Assembly: GCA_902571525.1 (NCBI GenBank)
Contig: CACGCL010000001.1
Location: forward strand, 1 to 64,000
From: an uncultured Pelagibacteraceae bacterium
GTDB lineage: Bacteria; Pseudomonadota; Alphaproteobacteria; Pelagibacterales; Pelagibacteraceae
Length of the DNA stretch: 64,000 nt
Direction: 5' to 3'
Shown here: positions 45,343 to 54,621 of the stretch, piece by piece
Layout: each line of letters starts with the position of its first letter
Numbering within the stretch: the stretch's first letter is position 1
Notes under the pieces: generated by a model
Told to the model about the DNA's origin: nothing
Databases searched by the model: none
The model's input: the letters and a program-made list of their open reading frames with translations, nothing else
Translations under genes and position numbers: made by a program

Positions 45343-47222
45343 TGTTATCTAATTTAGGTTTTTTCTCATTATTCTTAGGACTTGTATCCTCTTTTACTGT
45401 TTTTTTTTGCTCTGTGTTCAATATAAAAAAAAATTCTTTAAAATTAGAAAATAAAATTTATAAATTTCTTACATTTCAATTTTTTTTCGTCGTTATTGGT
45501 TTTTTTATTTTATTGTATTCTTTTTTTACATCCGATTTTAGCAATGCGACTGTCTATAACAACTCTCACTCAACAAAACCGCTATTTTATAAAATCACAG
45601 GTTTGTGGGGGAATCATGAAGGAAGCTTACTTTTGTGGTTATTGGTGCTTACAAGTTTTATATTATTTTTTTTCTTTAACTCTAAAAATGAGCCTAAAAA
45701 TTTTAGACTTTACACCTTAATTTTTCATCAAATAATTATTATTGGTTTTTTTATTTTTGTTCTTAAAACTTCAAACCCATTTGATACTCTTTTCCCGATT
45801 CCAACCGAAGGTCTTGGATTAAATCCCATTCTTCAAGATCCAGCGTTAGCAATACATCCGCCAGTTTTATATGTTGGATATGTTGGAACATCAATTATAT
45901 TTGCTTCTGCTCTAGCTGCAATGGTAACCGGATATGTTAATAGTATCTGGGCAAAAAATTTAAAAAAATGGGTTTTAATATCCTGGACTTTTTTAACAGG
46001 TGGTATTCTTTTAGGCTCGATTTGGGCATACTATGAGTTAGGATGGGGAGGATTTTGGTTTTGGGACCCAGTTGAAAACATTTCTCTAATGCCATGGTTG
46101 AGTTTAACTGCTCTTTTACATTGTATTTCAACTCTAGAGAAAAGAGGCATACTTAAAAGTTGGTCGATTATATTAAGTATAGTGACCTTTATGCTAAGTG
46201 TTACTGGAACATTTCTAGTTAGGTCTGGAATTCTTAATTCAGTTCACACGTTTGCAAATGATCCTTCGAGGGGAATTTATATTCTAATTTTTTTATTTAT
46301 TTTAATATTTATGTCTTTTGTAATATTTTTAATCTTCGAAAGTAAAAATTTAGAAAATAAAAAACAAATTTTTTTTTTAAGTAAAGAAACTTCAGTATTA
46401 ATAAATAATTGGTTTATGATTTATTTTTTGAGTGTAGTTTTAATAGGAACAGTATATCCAATATTTTTAGATGTAATTACTTCAGAAAAAATTTCTATTG
46501 GACCTCCATTTTATAACAAGCTTTTAATACCGTTTTTAGTGCCATTTTTTTTGTTTATGTCAGTGGGACCGAGTATGAATTGGATTAAAACAAATTTGAA
46601 ATTTGAGATGAGTTACATTTACTACTTTTTACTTACATTAATTGCAACAGGTATAACTGTATATTATTTATCTCAAAAAAATTTATTAACTATAATTTTA
46701 ATTTTTTCTCTAGTTTTTTTAATCATCAAAACACTTCCTAACTTTTTAAAAAATAATACGAATCATTCTCAAAACTTATCACATTTAGGTTTTGCAATGC
46801 TGATGCTGTCAATATTGTTTAATAGTGTTACTTCTACAGAAATTATTAAAAACATTAAAGTAGGAGATAGTTTTATTTCAAAAAATGAAAAAATAACTTT
46901 TAAAAAAGTTATAAAAGAAGAAGAAAGAAATTACTCTTCGATAATTGGGATTTTTGAGATAAAAAACAATTATGATAAAATAATTAAGCTTAATCCTGAA
47001 ATTAGAATTTATAATCAACCAGTTATTGCAACTAGTGAGGCAGCAATTAAAACAACTCTATTTAAAGATAGATTTATAACAATTAATTTAATTAAAGATG
47101 AACAGCTATTTAATGTTAGATATCAGAATAAACCATTTATGATCTGGATCTGGATATCTACTTTAATAATAATTTTTGGAGGCACATTTGCAATTTTTAG
47201 TAAAAAAAAAAATTACTCTTAG
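45339..47222 (+). CDS. ccmF: Cytochrome c haem lyase subunit CcmF
   Basis: 627 residues with about 14 membrane helices. Haem-handling WWD-type motif [19 protein letters not shown] (about 229-247) and the His-bearing [13 protein letters not shown] (about 88-100) and [11 protein letters not shown] are present. It attaches haem to apocytochromes in the CcmFGH complex. Its 3' end overlaps the ccmG ORF by 35-47 bases, depending on which ccmG start is used. Confidence 0.97.
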   Translation: MMLSNLGFFSLFLGLVSSFTVFFCSVFNIKKNSLKLENKIYKFLTFQFFFVVIGFFILLYSFFTSDFSNATVYNNSHSTKPLFYKITGLWGNHEGSLLLWLLVLTSFILFFFFNSKNEPKNFRLYTLIFHQIIIIGFFIFVLKTSNPFDTLFPIPTEGLGLNPILQDPALAIHPPVLYVGYVGTSIIFASALAAMVTGYVNSIWAKNLKKWVLISWTFLTGGILLGSIWAYYELGWGGFWFWDPVENISLMPWLSLTALLHCISTLEKRGILKSWSIILSIVTFMLSVTGTFLVRSGILNSVHTFANDPSRGIYILIFLFILIFMSFVIFLIFESKNLENKKQIFFLSKETSVLINNWFMIYFLSVVLIGTVYPIFLDVITSEKISIGPPFYNKLLIPFLVPFFLFMSVGPSMNWIKTNLKFEMSYIYYFLLTLIATGITVYYLSQKNLLTIILIFSLVFLIIKTLPNFLKNNTNHSQNLSHLGFAMLMLSILFNSVTSTEIIKNIKVGDSFISKNEKITFKKVIKEEERNYSSIIGIFEIKNNYDKIIKLNPEIRIYNQPVIATSEAAIKTTLFKDRFITINLIKDEQLFNVRYQNKPFMIWIWISTLIIIFGGTFAIFSKKKNYS

Positions 47223-47733
47223 TTTTTTAATAATAGCCTTCTTAGTATTTTGCTTTTTGATACTTAATAAAGCATTAAATAAAGATAAAACTTACTCTCC
47301 TACATTTCAAAATCAAAAGGTAACATACTTACCAGATTTTAATTTACCCGAATTATTCTCCTCAAATGAAATACAATTAAGTGAAATTGTTAAAGATAGA
47401 GATTTTTCATTAATTAATATTTGGGCATCCTGGTGCGTGCCGTGTAGAGAGGAAAATGATCTACTTAAAAATTTAAGCAACATAAGTTCACTGCAAAATA
47501 TTGGCATAAATTATAAAGACAAAAAAAAAAATTCTATAAATTTTTTAAATAATTATGGAAACCCATTTAAATATAATTTAGTAGATTACAATGGAACACA
47601 ATCTATTAATTTAGGTGCTTACGGAGTTCCAGAAACTTTTCTAATTAATAAAAACAGAAAAATTTTACTTAAGATAATAGGGCCAATAAATAATGATCAT
47701 ATAAGAAAAATTAAAGAAATTACTAATGGTTAA
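47176..47733 (+). CDS. ccmG: Thiol:disulfide interchange protein CcmG (DsbE)
   Basis: 185 residues at most. No ATG is available: the ORF starts at TTG (47176), and a TTG at 47188 is an alternative; both lie inside ccmF. An N-terminal membrane anchor ([18 protein letters not shown]) precedes a thioredoxin fold whose active site is NIWASWCVPCREE (WCxPC), followed by GAYGVPETFLINK with the cis-Pro. It reduces the CxxCH cysteines of apocytochromes in the periplasm with CcmH. Overlaps ccmH by eight bases. Confidence 0.93.
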   Translation: MEAHLQFLVKKKITLSFLIIAFLVFCFLILNKALNKDKTYSPTFQNQKVTYLPDFNLPELFSSNEIQLSEIVKDRDFSLINIWASWCVPCREENDLLKNLSNISSLQNIGINYKDKKKNSINFLNNYGNPFKYNLVDYNGTQSINLGAYGVPETFLINKNRKILLKIIGPINNDHIRKIKEITNG

Positions 47734-48106
47734 AAAAAAGTTTATTATTTTGCTTATTTTATTCAATAGTGTTTTTGGAAATTGTTATTCTGAAAATGAA
47801 CCTTTCTCTAAACTTGAGAATGACATCGCAAAAAATTTAAGATGTTTAATCTGTCAAGGTCAGTCAATATACGACTCTAATTCAGAATTTGCGTTGAGCA
47901 TGAGAGTTTATATTAAAGATCAAATAAATAGTGGTTATTCAGAAAGTCAAATTTACAAGATATTGGTCAAAAAATACGGACAATGGATTGTTTATGATCC
48001 GGGATATTCTAAAAAAACCTTTTTATTATGGGTTATACCAATATTGTTTTTTTTATTAGGTGGTGCAATAATATATATAAGAATATATAAGAAAAAAAAA
48101 ACATGA
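47726..48106 (+). CDS. ccmH: Cytochrome c maturation protein CcmH
   Basis: 126 residues. Signal-like N-terminus, then the redox motif NLRCLICQGQSIYDSNSEFA (LRCxxCQ, about 36-42), a three-helix bundle with YSESQIYKILVKKYGQWIVYDP, and a C-terminal membrane helix (LLWVIPILFFLLGGAIIYI). It corresponds to the short CcmH, without the CcmI-like TPR domain. Works with CcmG and CcmF. Overlaps the PagL-like gene by four bases. Confidence 0.95.
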   Translation: MVKKKFIILLILFNSVFGNCYSENEPFSKLENDIAKNLRCLICQGQSIYDSNSEFALSMRVYIKDQINSGYSESQIYKILVKKYGQWIVYDPGYSKKTFLLWVIPILFFLLGGAIIYIRIYKKKKT

Positions 48107-48621
48107 AAAATTTTTTAAAAACTTTATTAGTTCTATTCTTAACTGTTATAATATTTGATAAGTCATTTGGAGAAGATAAAACAAAAATAGACTCTGGCCA
48201 TAAATATAATGTTTATACTGGAATGTTTGATTTCAGTGACAAAGGTAAAAAATCTCAAATAATAGGTATTCAACATTTAAATGATAATCTTTTTAGAGAT
48301 AGTTTTATAGGTACTATCAAGCCAGTCACTGGTTTTATGCTTACAGCTGACTCAGCATCGTATCTTTACACTGGAATTCAAGCTGAGTATAAATTTGGTA
48401 AATTAAATTTAACCCCTAGTTTTACTCCTGGACTATATCAAGAGGGAGATGGCAAAGATTTAGGACATATGGTGGAGTTCAAAAGTGAGCTACAATTATC
48501 GTTAGATTTATCATCAAGCACAGAATTTGGTTTTTCATATAACCATTTATCTAATGCCAGTTTGGGTGAAAAGAATCCTGGGGCAAATAGTTATATGTTT
48601 AATTTCTCAAAAAGCTTTTAG
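48103..48621 (+). CDS. PagL-like acyloxyacyl hydrolase, outer membrane
   Basis: 172 residues with a signal peptide (about 1-23) and a small beta-barrel pattern of alternating residues. The family motif YNHLSNASLGEKNPGANSYMF near the C-terminus contains the His and Ser of the PagL triad (His-x-Ser-Asn-Ala). The acid expected 14 residues after the His is Asn here instead of Glu. PagL removes a 3-O acyl chain from lipid A. It overlaps ccmH by four bases and ends nine bases before the first hydroxyacid dehydrogenase, although no functional tie to either is evident. Confidence 0.82.
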   Translation: MKNFLKTLLVLFLTVIIFDKSFGEDKTKIDSGHKYNVYTGMFDFSDKGKKSQIIGIQHLNDNLFRDSFIGTIKPVTGFMLTADSASYLYTGIQAEYKFGKLNLTPSFTPGLYQEGDGKDLGHMVEFKSELQLSLDLSSSTEFGFSYNHLSNASLGEKNPGANSYMFNFSKSF

Positions 48622-48630
48622 ATTATTAGG

Positions 48631-49785
48631 ATGAATTTAAGTAATTGCCATAATTTTAATGATTTTAGAACTCTAGCTAAAAAAAAATTACCATCACCAA
48701 TATTTCACTATATTGATGGTGCTGCAGATGACGAAATAACATATAATCGAAATACATCTGCATTTAATGATGTAGATCTTGTACCTAATGTGTTAAGAGG
48801 TGTAGAGAATGTAGATTTGTCAACGACAATTTTTGGAAAAAAAATTGATTTACCTTTTTACTGTTCACCAACTGCTTTACAAAGATTGTTTCATTATGAT
48901 GGTGAAAGAGCAGTGGGAAAAGCTGCTCAGAAATTTAATACGATGTTCGGTGTTTCTGCTTTAGCTACAGTTAGTGTAGAGGAAATTTCTTCAATGATAG
49001 ATACTCCTAAAATGTTTCAATTTTATTTCCACAAGGACAGAGGTTTAAATGATTCTTGCTTAGAGAGAGCAAAGGCAGCTAAATTTGATGTAATGGCTTT
49101 AACCGTTGATACTATAACAGGTGGAAACCGTGAGAGAGATTTAAGAACAGGTTTTACTTCACCCCCTAAGCTTACTTTATCAAGTTTATATAGTTTTGCT
49201 ACTAAGCCAATGTGGGGAATAAATTATCTTACAAAAGGAAAATTTGAATTACCTCATTTACAAGATTTTGTAAAAGAAGGAACAAGTACAAATTCTTCAA
49301 TTGGAAATTATTTTTCTACTATGCTGGATCAATCAATGAATTGGAATGATGCTGAAAAATTATGTTCTAAGTGGAATGGTCATTTTGCTCTCAAAGGAAT
49401 TATGAGTGTTGAAGATGCAAAAAAAGCAGTTGATATTGGATGTACTGGAATAATGGTTTCAAACCATGGAGGAAGACAACTAGACGGATCAAGATCACCA
49501 TTTGACCAATTAGCAGAAATAGTTGATGCTGTTGGTGATAAAATTGATGTTATTTGCGAGGGTGGATTTCAGAGAGGCACGCATATGCTTAAAGCCCTAT
49601 CATTAGGTGCAAAAGCTTGCGCAGGAGGAAGATTATATCTTTACGCTTTAGCTGCGGCGGGACAAGCAGGTGTTGAAAGGGCTTTGGGGCAATATAAAGC
49701 TGAATTAGAAAGAGATATGAAATTAATGGGTTGTACTAAGATAAGCGATCTAAATAGAAATAATCTACGATTTAGAAATATTTAA
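48631..49785 (+). CDS. FMN-dependent alpha-hydroxyacid dehydrogenase, copy 1 (LldD/glycolate oxidase family)
   Basis: 384 residues, TIM barrel. Catalytic residues are conserved: FQFYFHKDR (Tyr), ALTVDT (Asp), FALKG (Lys) and VSNHGGRQLDGS (His and Arg, about 272-283). The FMN-phosphate loop reads CEGGFQRGTH, where the family norm is DGGxRRGxD, so Asp and one Arg are replaced. Oxidises an L-2-hydroxyacid (lactate, glycolate or similar) to the 2-oxoacid. It is the first of two tandem homologues separated by eight bases and heads an acid-metabolism cluster. Confidence 0.93.
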   Translation: MNLSNCHNFNDFRTLAKKKLPSPIFHYIDGAADDEITYNRNTSAFNDVDLVPNVLRGVENVDLSTTIFGKKIDLPFYCSPTALQRLFHYDGERAVGKAAQKFNTMFGVSALATVSVEEISSMIDTPKMFQFYFHKDRGLNDSCLERAKAAKFDVMALTVDTITGGNRERDLRTGFTSPPKLTLSSLYSFATKPMWGINYLTKGKFELPHLQDFVKEGTSTNSSIGNYFSTMLDQSMNWNDAEKLCSKWNGHFALKGIMSVEDAKKAVDIGCTGIMVSNHGGRQLDGSRSPFDQLAEIVDAVGDKIDVICEGGFQRGTHMLKALSLGAKACAGGRLYLYALAAAGQAGVERALGQYKAELERDMKLMGCTKISDLNRNNLRFRNI

Positions 49786-49793
49786 ATCACTAA

Positions 49794-50951
49794 ATGAGCC
49801 TTAAAGACTGTTATAATTTTGAGGATTATAGAAACCTAGCAAAAAAAAAATTACCTTCACCAATTTTTCATTATATTGATGGTGGTTCTGACGATGAAAT
49901 AACTCTTAATAGGAACACGGAGTCATTTAACGATTGTGACTTAGTTCCAAACATTTTAGCAAGCGTTGGTAAACCAGATTTATCTACTACTTTATTTGGA
50001 CGAAAAATAGATATGCCTATTTTTCTTTCACCTGCTGCCATGCAGAGACTTTACCATCCTGAAGGGGACAAAGCATCGGCAAGAGCAGCTGAGAAATTTG
50101 GAACTTTTTACAGCATGTCCTCTATGGGTAATAACTCTATTGAAGAAATATCAAATCTTTCTAGCGGACCAAAATTATTTCAACTTTATGTCCATAAGGA
50201 TCGTTCTATCTCAGATGACTTGATTGAAAGGTCTAGGAGATCTGGTTTTGATGCAATGTGTTTGACTGTAGATACTTTAGTTGCAGGCAATAGAGAAAAG
50301 GATCATAGAACAGGCTTTACCACACCCCCAAAGTTAACTTTTAAAAGTTTAATGAGTTTTGCAATGCGTCCTAAATGGGTATTTAATTATTTAACCGGTA
50401 AGAGATTCGAGCTTTCAAATGTCAAAAAAAAAACTGATAAAGGAACAAATATTGCTAAGTCAGTAATCGAATATATTAATGAGCAATATGACCCCGCTAT
50501 GAGCTGGAAAGATGCAGAATATTGTGCAAAAAAATGGAATGGACCATTTGCCTTAAAAGGAGTCATGTCCGTAGATGATGCAAAGAGAGCAATTGATATT
50601 GGGTGTACCGCAATCATGGTTTCAAATCATGGTGGACGACAACTTGATGGATCTAGAGCCCCCTTCGATCAGGTTAAAGCCATTTCTGACGCTGTCGGGG
50701 ACAAATTAGAAATTATTCTTGATGGGGGAGTAAGAAGGGGAACACATGTGATAAAAGCCATATCTGCAGGTGCGAAAGCATGCAGTTTTGGAAAAATGTT
50801 TTTGTTTTCTTTAGCCGCAGGTGGTCAAAAAGGTGTTGAACATCTACTTCAAAACATGCACGATGAGATAAACAGAAACATGGTTTTAATGGGGTGTAAA
50901 AATTTAAAAGAGTTGAATAGTACAAAAATAATTTATAGAAATAGTAAATAA
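49794..50951 (+). CDS. FMN-dependent alpha-hydroxyacid dehydrogenase, copy 2 (LldD/glycolate oxidase family)
   Basis: 385 residues, closely related to copy 1 (shared start KDCYNFEDYRNLAKKKLPSPIFHYIDG). Catalytic Tyr, Asp, Lys, His and Arg are all present (FQLYVHKDR, CLTVDT, FALKG, VSNHGGRQLDGS), and the FMN loop LDGGVRRGTH is canonical. The later GRP motif is GKM. The differences from copy 1 around the FMN loop and the substrate region suggest split specificity rather than a recent copy. Eight bases before the aminotransferase gene. Confidence 0.95.
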   Translation: MSLKDCYNFEDYRNLAKKKLPSPIFHYIDGGSDDEITLNRNTESFNDCDLVPNILASVGKPDLSTTLFGRKIDMPIFLSPAAMQRLYHPEGDKASARAAEKFGTFYSMSSMGNNSIEEISNLSSGPKLFQLYVHKDRSISDDLIERSRRSGFDAMCLTVDTLVAGNREKDHRTGFTTPPKLTFKSLMSFAMRPKWVFNYLTGKRFELSNVKKKTDKGTNIAKSVIEYINEQYDPAMSWKDAEYCAKKWNGPFALKGVMSVDDAKRAIDIGCTAIMVSNHGGRQLDGSRAPFDQVKAISDAVGDKLEIILDGGVRRGTHVIKAISAGAKACSFGKMFLFSLAAGGQKGVEHLLQNMHDEINRNMVLMGCKNLKELNSTKIIYRNSK

Positions 50952-50959
50952 TTAAAATT

Positions 50960-52123
50960 ATGAAGTTAGCAAAAAGTTTAGATAGATTGGGGACCGAAAC
51001 TGCTTTTTCTGTTCTAGCAGAAGCAAAAAAATTAGAAGCTACTGGCAAACCAATGATACATCTTGGGTTAGGTCAACCTGATTTTAAAACTCCCAAACAT
51101 GTAGTAGACGCTGCAAAAAAAGCTTTAGATGATGGTCACCATGGTTATGTTTTATCAAATGGAATTTTAGAATGTAGACAAGCTGTTTCTAGAAAAATTA
51201 AAAAACTTTACAATCAGGATATTGATCCCGAAAGAATTATCATAATGCCAGGGGGTAAACCAACAATGCATTACGCAATTCAATGCTTTGGTGAACCTGG
51301 GGTAGAAATAATTCATCCAACTCCAGCTTTTCCAATTTATGAGTCAATGATTAATTATACAGGTTCAACTCCCGTACCGTATGACCTTACAAAAGATAAA
51401 GATTTGAAGTTTAATGCAGAAGAAATATTGTCTTTAATAACAGAGAAAACAAGACTGCTTATACTTATTAACCCAAACAATCCGACAGGTAGTTTTGTAG
51501 AAAAGTCAGAGATTGATAAACTTGCAAAAGGTTTAGAAAGTCATCCTCATGTAACAATTTTGAGCGATGAAATTTATAGTAGACAGATTTTTGATGACAA
51601 AGAGATGCCAACTTTCTTTAATTATCCTGCGTTAAGAGAAAGACTAATTGTATTAGAGGGCTGGAGTAAAGCTTACTCTATGACTGGATGGAGATTAGGT
51701 TGGAGCTTTTGGCCAGAACATTTGGTGGAACATGTAAATAAACTATTAATAAATAGTGTTTCCTGTGTAAATGCAGCCGCTCAGTTTGCTGGTATTGCTG
51801 CACTAGATGGACCAGATGACTCAATTCACGAGATGATGGAAAAATTTACAGCAAGAAGAGATCTTATTCATAAAGGATTAAATGATTTACCAGGTGTTGA
51901 ATGTAGTTTACCTGGTGGTGCATTTTACGCATTTCCAAATGTTAAAGGAACTGGAATGAGTGGCAAAGAATTTTGTAAAAAGGCTATGCATGAAGCAGGT
52001 GTTGCCATTGTGCCAGGAACAGCATTCGGTCAAACTTGTCAAGATTATGTAAGATTTAGTTTTGCTGCCTCAAGAGATAATATATCTCAAGCATTAGAAA
52101 ATATTAAAAAAATACTTAAGTAA
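50960..52123 (+). CDS. Class I PLP-dependent aminotransferase
   Basis: 387 residues, AspC-like fold type I. Seen: HLGLGQPDFKTPKHV (about 34-48), NPNNPTGS (PLP-binding Asn), LSDEIYSRQIF (Asp and Tyr) and the PLP-Lys motif EGWSKAYSMTGWRLGW (Lys about 234), plus VRFSFAAS with the carboxylate-binding Arg. In this context it may aminate the 2-oxo acids formed by the neighbouring dehydrogenases (for example glyoxylate to glycine); that is inference. A hairpin terminator overlaps its end. Confidence 0.94.
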   Translation: MKLAKSLDRLGTETAFSVLAEAKKLEATGKPMIHLGLGQPDFKTPKHVVDAAKKALDDGHHGYVLSNGILECRQAVSRKIKKLYNQDIDPERIIIMPGGKPTMHYAIQCFGEPGVEIIHPTPAFPIYESMINYTGSTPVPYDLTKDKDLKFNAEEILSLITEKTRLLILINPNNPTGSFVEKSEIDKLAKGLESHPHVTILSDEIYSRQIFDDKEMPTFFNYPALRERLIVLEGWSKAYSMTGWRLGWSFWPEHLVEHVNKLLINSVSCVNAAAQFAGIAALDGPDDSIHEMMEKFTARRDLIHKGLNDLPGVECSLPGGAFYAFPNVKGTGMSGKEFCKKAMHEAGVAIVPGTAFGQTCQDYVRFSFAASRDNISQALENIKKILK

Positions 52124-52139
52124 TTTAAGTATTTTTTTT
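52105..52139 (+). terminator. Intrinsic terminator after the aminotransferase gene
   Basis: AATACTTAA (52111-52119), five-base loop, TTAAGTATT (52125-52133), extended by an A run before and a T run after it. The stem overlaps the stop codon at 52121-52123. It would end the lldD-lldD-aminotransferase transcript before the GlcD-type gene 44 bases downstream. Confidence 0.75.
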
Positions 52140-52166
52140 ATTAAATTTTTATAGTATCATCCTTTT

Positions 52167-53540
52167 ATGAATAACGAAGTTCAATTAGAATTAAAAAAAA
52201 TATTAAATTCAAGGTTCTCACAGTCAGAGTCAACAAGATTAACTTATTCAAGGGGAGAGGATACTTATGATCCCATTTTGTCAAAAGCTGTAGTATTTCC
52301 TGAGTCAAATGAAGAGGTTTCAAAGATATTAAAACTTTGTAACCAGCATAAAATACCTGTTGTTCCTTTTGGTACTGGCACCTCCTTAGAAGGGAACGTT
52401 GTTGGAAATGACCAAGGTATTACTATTTCTCTCGAAAAGATGAATAAGATACTAAGTGTTAATGTAGAGGACTTTGATTGTAAAGTTCAAGCTTGCGTGA
52501 CAAGAGAGCAGCTGAATGAGTATTTAAGGGAAGATGGTGTATTTTTTCCAATAGACCCAGGTGCTAATGCTGCAATTGGTGGTATGGCTGCTACCTCTGC
52601 ATCAGGAACTATGGCAGTAAAATATGGAACTATGAAAACAGTTATATCAGGATTAACTGTAGTTTTACCAAGCGGCGAAATTATAAAAACAGGAAGCAGA
52701 ACAAAAAAAACTTCTGCAGGATATAATTTAACGAATCTATTTATCGGTTCTGAAGGTACTTTAGGAATTATAACTGAAGTGCAACTAAGGCTATCACCAA
52801 TTCCGGAAAGTATTATGAGTGCAGTTTGTCATTTTAAGTCTCTTGAAGAAGCTGTAAAAACAGCCCAAGAAGTAATTCAATATGGAATACCAATTGCAAG
52901 AATAGAAATGCTTAATAAAGATCAAATGGAAATTAGTATAGAGTATTCAAAACTTAAAGACGTAGACGCAACCCCAACATTATTTTTTGAGTTTCACGGT
53001 TCAGAGATATCTAACAAAGAATCGATTGGTGTTGTTGAGGAAATTTCAAAAAATAATAATGGCAGTTCTTTTAAATGGGCTAAAGATTTAGCTGAAAGAA
53101 ATAAACTATGGCAGGCGAGATGGGATGTATATTATTCAGTGAAAGCTCAGATAAACAATGGAAGGGTATATTCAACAGATGTTTGTTTGCCGATTTCCAG
53201 AATAACGGAGTGTGTTAATTTTGCAGATGCAGAAGCTAAAAAATTTGGATTAAGAGCTCCTATGGTTGGACATTTAGGTGATGGTAATTTTCATGTATTG
53301 CTTCCTTATGATCCAGAAAAAAAAGAAACTTATCAGAAAATAAGAAAGTTTAGTGATATTCTTATAGAAAAAACATTAGAATTAGAGGGTACTATTACAG
53401 GGGAGCACGGAGTTGGACTGCATAAAAAAGATTACCTTCTTAAAGAACACGGCGATAATTTACCTGTTATGAAGTCTATAAAAAGAACTATAGATCCAAA
53501 CAATATAATGAACCCTGGTAAGATTTTTGACTTAAATTAA
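52167..53540 (+). CDS. FAD-linked D-lactate/glycolate dehydrogenase (GlcD family)
   Basis: 457 residues. FAD_binding_4 domain with PVVPFGTGTSLEGNVVG (about 68-84) and DPGANAAIGGMAATSASGTMAVKYGTM, then a FAD-oxidase C-terminal domain with the metal-site motif HLGDGNFHVLL and TGEHGVGLHK near the end. Oxidises D-2-hydroxyacids such as D-lactate or glycolate with a respiratory acceptor. GlcE and GlcF partners are not adjacent, which favours a single-subunit D-lactate dehydrogenase type. Eight bases before the reductase gene. Confidence 0.94.
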   Translation: MNNEVQLELKKILNSRFSQSESTRLTYSRGEDTYDPILSKAVVFPESNEEVSKILKLCNQHKIPVVPFGTGTSLEGNVVGNDQGITISLEKMNKILSVNVEDFDCKVQACVTREQLNEYLREDGVFFPIDPGANAAIGGMAATSASGTMAVKYGTMKTVISGLTVVLPSGEIIKTGSRTKKTSAGYNLTNLFIGSEGTLGIITEVQLRLSPIPESIMSAVCHFKSLEEAVKTAQEVIQYGIPIARIEMLNKDQMEISIEYSKLKDVDATPTLFFEFHGSEISNKESIGVVEEISKNNNGSSFKWAKDLAERNKLWQARWDVYYSVKAQINNGRVYSTDVCLPISRITECVNFADAEAKKFGLRAPMVGHLGDGNFHVLLPYDPEKKETYQKIRKFSDILIEKTLELEGTITGEHGVGLHKKDYLLKEHGDNLPVMKSIKRTIDPNNIMNPGKIFDLN

Positions 53541-53548
53541 TAAGTTGA

Positions 53549-54502
53549 ATGAAAAAAATTTTAATTACCAGAAAACTCTTAAGATCAAACGAAGAGAAAG
53601 CCTCGAAATTATGGGATGCAAAGTTAAATTTAAACGATGAGCTTTATTCTCAGACAAAGTTAATAGAATTAAGTCAAGGTTGTGATGGAATTCTAACATC
53701 ATTAACTGACAAAATGGACGAGGCAACAATTGATAAATTGCCCGAAAGTGTAAAAATTTTGTCAAATTTTGCTGTAGGATTTGGAAATATTGATTTAATT
53801 GCAGCGAAAAAAAAAAATATAGCAGTAACTAATACACCAGAAGTTTTAACAGATGCCACAGCAGAAATAGGAATATTATTAATTCTTGGGGCTTGCAGAA
53901 GAGCAAGTGAAGGTATTCAAGCAGCGAAAGAATCTAATTGGAAATGGTCAGCAGATTATTTGATTGGCAAACAACTAACAGGTTCAAGATTAGGTATTTT
54001 AGGAATGGGTCGAATTGGTCAAAAAATTGCAAATGTTGCAAAGTCACTTGGTATGATAATTCACTATCATAACAGATCCAAATTATCTCCCGAGAAAGAG
54101 CAAGGTGCTGTTTATCATGATAATCTAAAAAGTTTGATGAAAGTATCAGATGTTTTATCTGTGTGTTGTCCAGCCTCAAAAGAAACAATCAATCTAATTA
54201 ATAAAGAAACTTTGGAATATTTGCCTAAGGGTGCAGTTGTAACTAATGTCGCTCGTGGAGATATAGTTGATGATGATGCGCTTTTAGATGCATTAGATAG
54301 AAGAAAAATTTATGCAGCAGGTTTGGACGTTTACAAAAATGAGCCTAATTTGAATCCTGGCTACCTAAAACATAAAAGTGTTTTTATTCTTCCCCATTTA
54401 GGGAGCGCCACTAAAGAAACAAGAACAGCAATGGCGAATCTTGCAATTGATAACGTTGAGGAATTCTTCAGCACAGGTAACTGTAAAAATAAGGTAAATT
54501 AA
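53549..54502 (+). CDS. D-2-hydroxyacid dehydrogenase (glyoxylate/hydroxypyruvate reductase type)
   Basis: 317 residues. The Rossmann loop LGILGMGRIGQKIA (about 149-162) and catalytic VARGDIVDD (Arg), DVYKNEPNL (Glu) and PHLGSAT (His) mark the D-isomer-specific dehydrogenase family, GRHPR/GyaR branch. It would reduce glyoxylate or hydroxypyruvate to glycolate or glycerate with NAD(P)H. Combined with the flanking oxidases, both directions of the glycolate/glyoxylate couple are encoded side by side. Confidence 0.93.
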   Translation: MKKILITRKLLRSNEEKASKLWDAKLNLNDELYSQTKLIELSQGCDGILTSLTDKMDEATIDKLPESVKILSNFAVGFGNIDLIAAKKKNIAVTNTPEVLTDATAEIGILLILGACRRASEGIQAAKESNWKWSADYLIGKQLTGSRLGILGMGRIGQKIANVAKSLGMIIHYHNRSKLSPEKEQGAVYHDNLKSLMKVSDVLSVCCPASKETINLINKETLEYLPKGAVVTNVARGDIVDDDALLDALDRRKIYAAGLDVYKNEPNLNPGYLKHKSVFILPHLGSATKETRTAMANLAIDNVEEFFSTGNCKNKVN

Positions 54503-54551
54503 TAAAATAATACCACTCATAGTTGTAAATAAATATTTTTAGAATGATTTT

Positions 54552-54604
54552 AACTTAGGACTCTAAGTTCATTTTATGTTTTAATATTACTAAGTTAATT
54601 AACT
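54552..54604 (+). promoter_or_regulatory. Two dyad-symmetric elements upstream of the TRAP operon
   Basis: In the 119-base gap before dctP, AACTTAG-GACT-CTAAGTT (54552-54569) forms a 7-bp hairpin, and AGTTAATTAACT (54593-54604) is a perfect 12-bp palindrome ending seven bases before the Shine-Dalgarno. Either could bind a dimeric regulator, or the first could end the reductase transcript. No regulator gene is adjacent. Confidence 0.45.
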
Positions 54605-54610
54605 AAATAG

Positions 54611-54615
54611 AGGAG
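54611..54615 (+). promoter_or_regulatory. Strong Shine-Dalgarno of dctP
   Basis: AGGAG six bases before the ATG at 54622. It is one of only two near-perfect sites I noticed in the window, fitting the very high synthesis of periplasmic binding proteins in SAR11. Confidence 0.8.
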
Positions 54616-54621
54616 AAATAA

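Noticed and set aside
45496-46131. Plus- and minus-frame ORFs within ccmF
   Set aside because: Overlap a fully conserved membrane protein; composition is that of shadow frames.
43979-48106. Incomplete cytochrome c maturation pathway (no ccmA, ccmB or ccmI here)
   Set aside because: These genes are often at another locus; absence from one window says nothing about the genome.
54503-54621. Known riboswitch upstream of dctP
   Set aside because: Only short dyads are present; no recognisable glycine, SAM or other aptamer core could be drawn.
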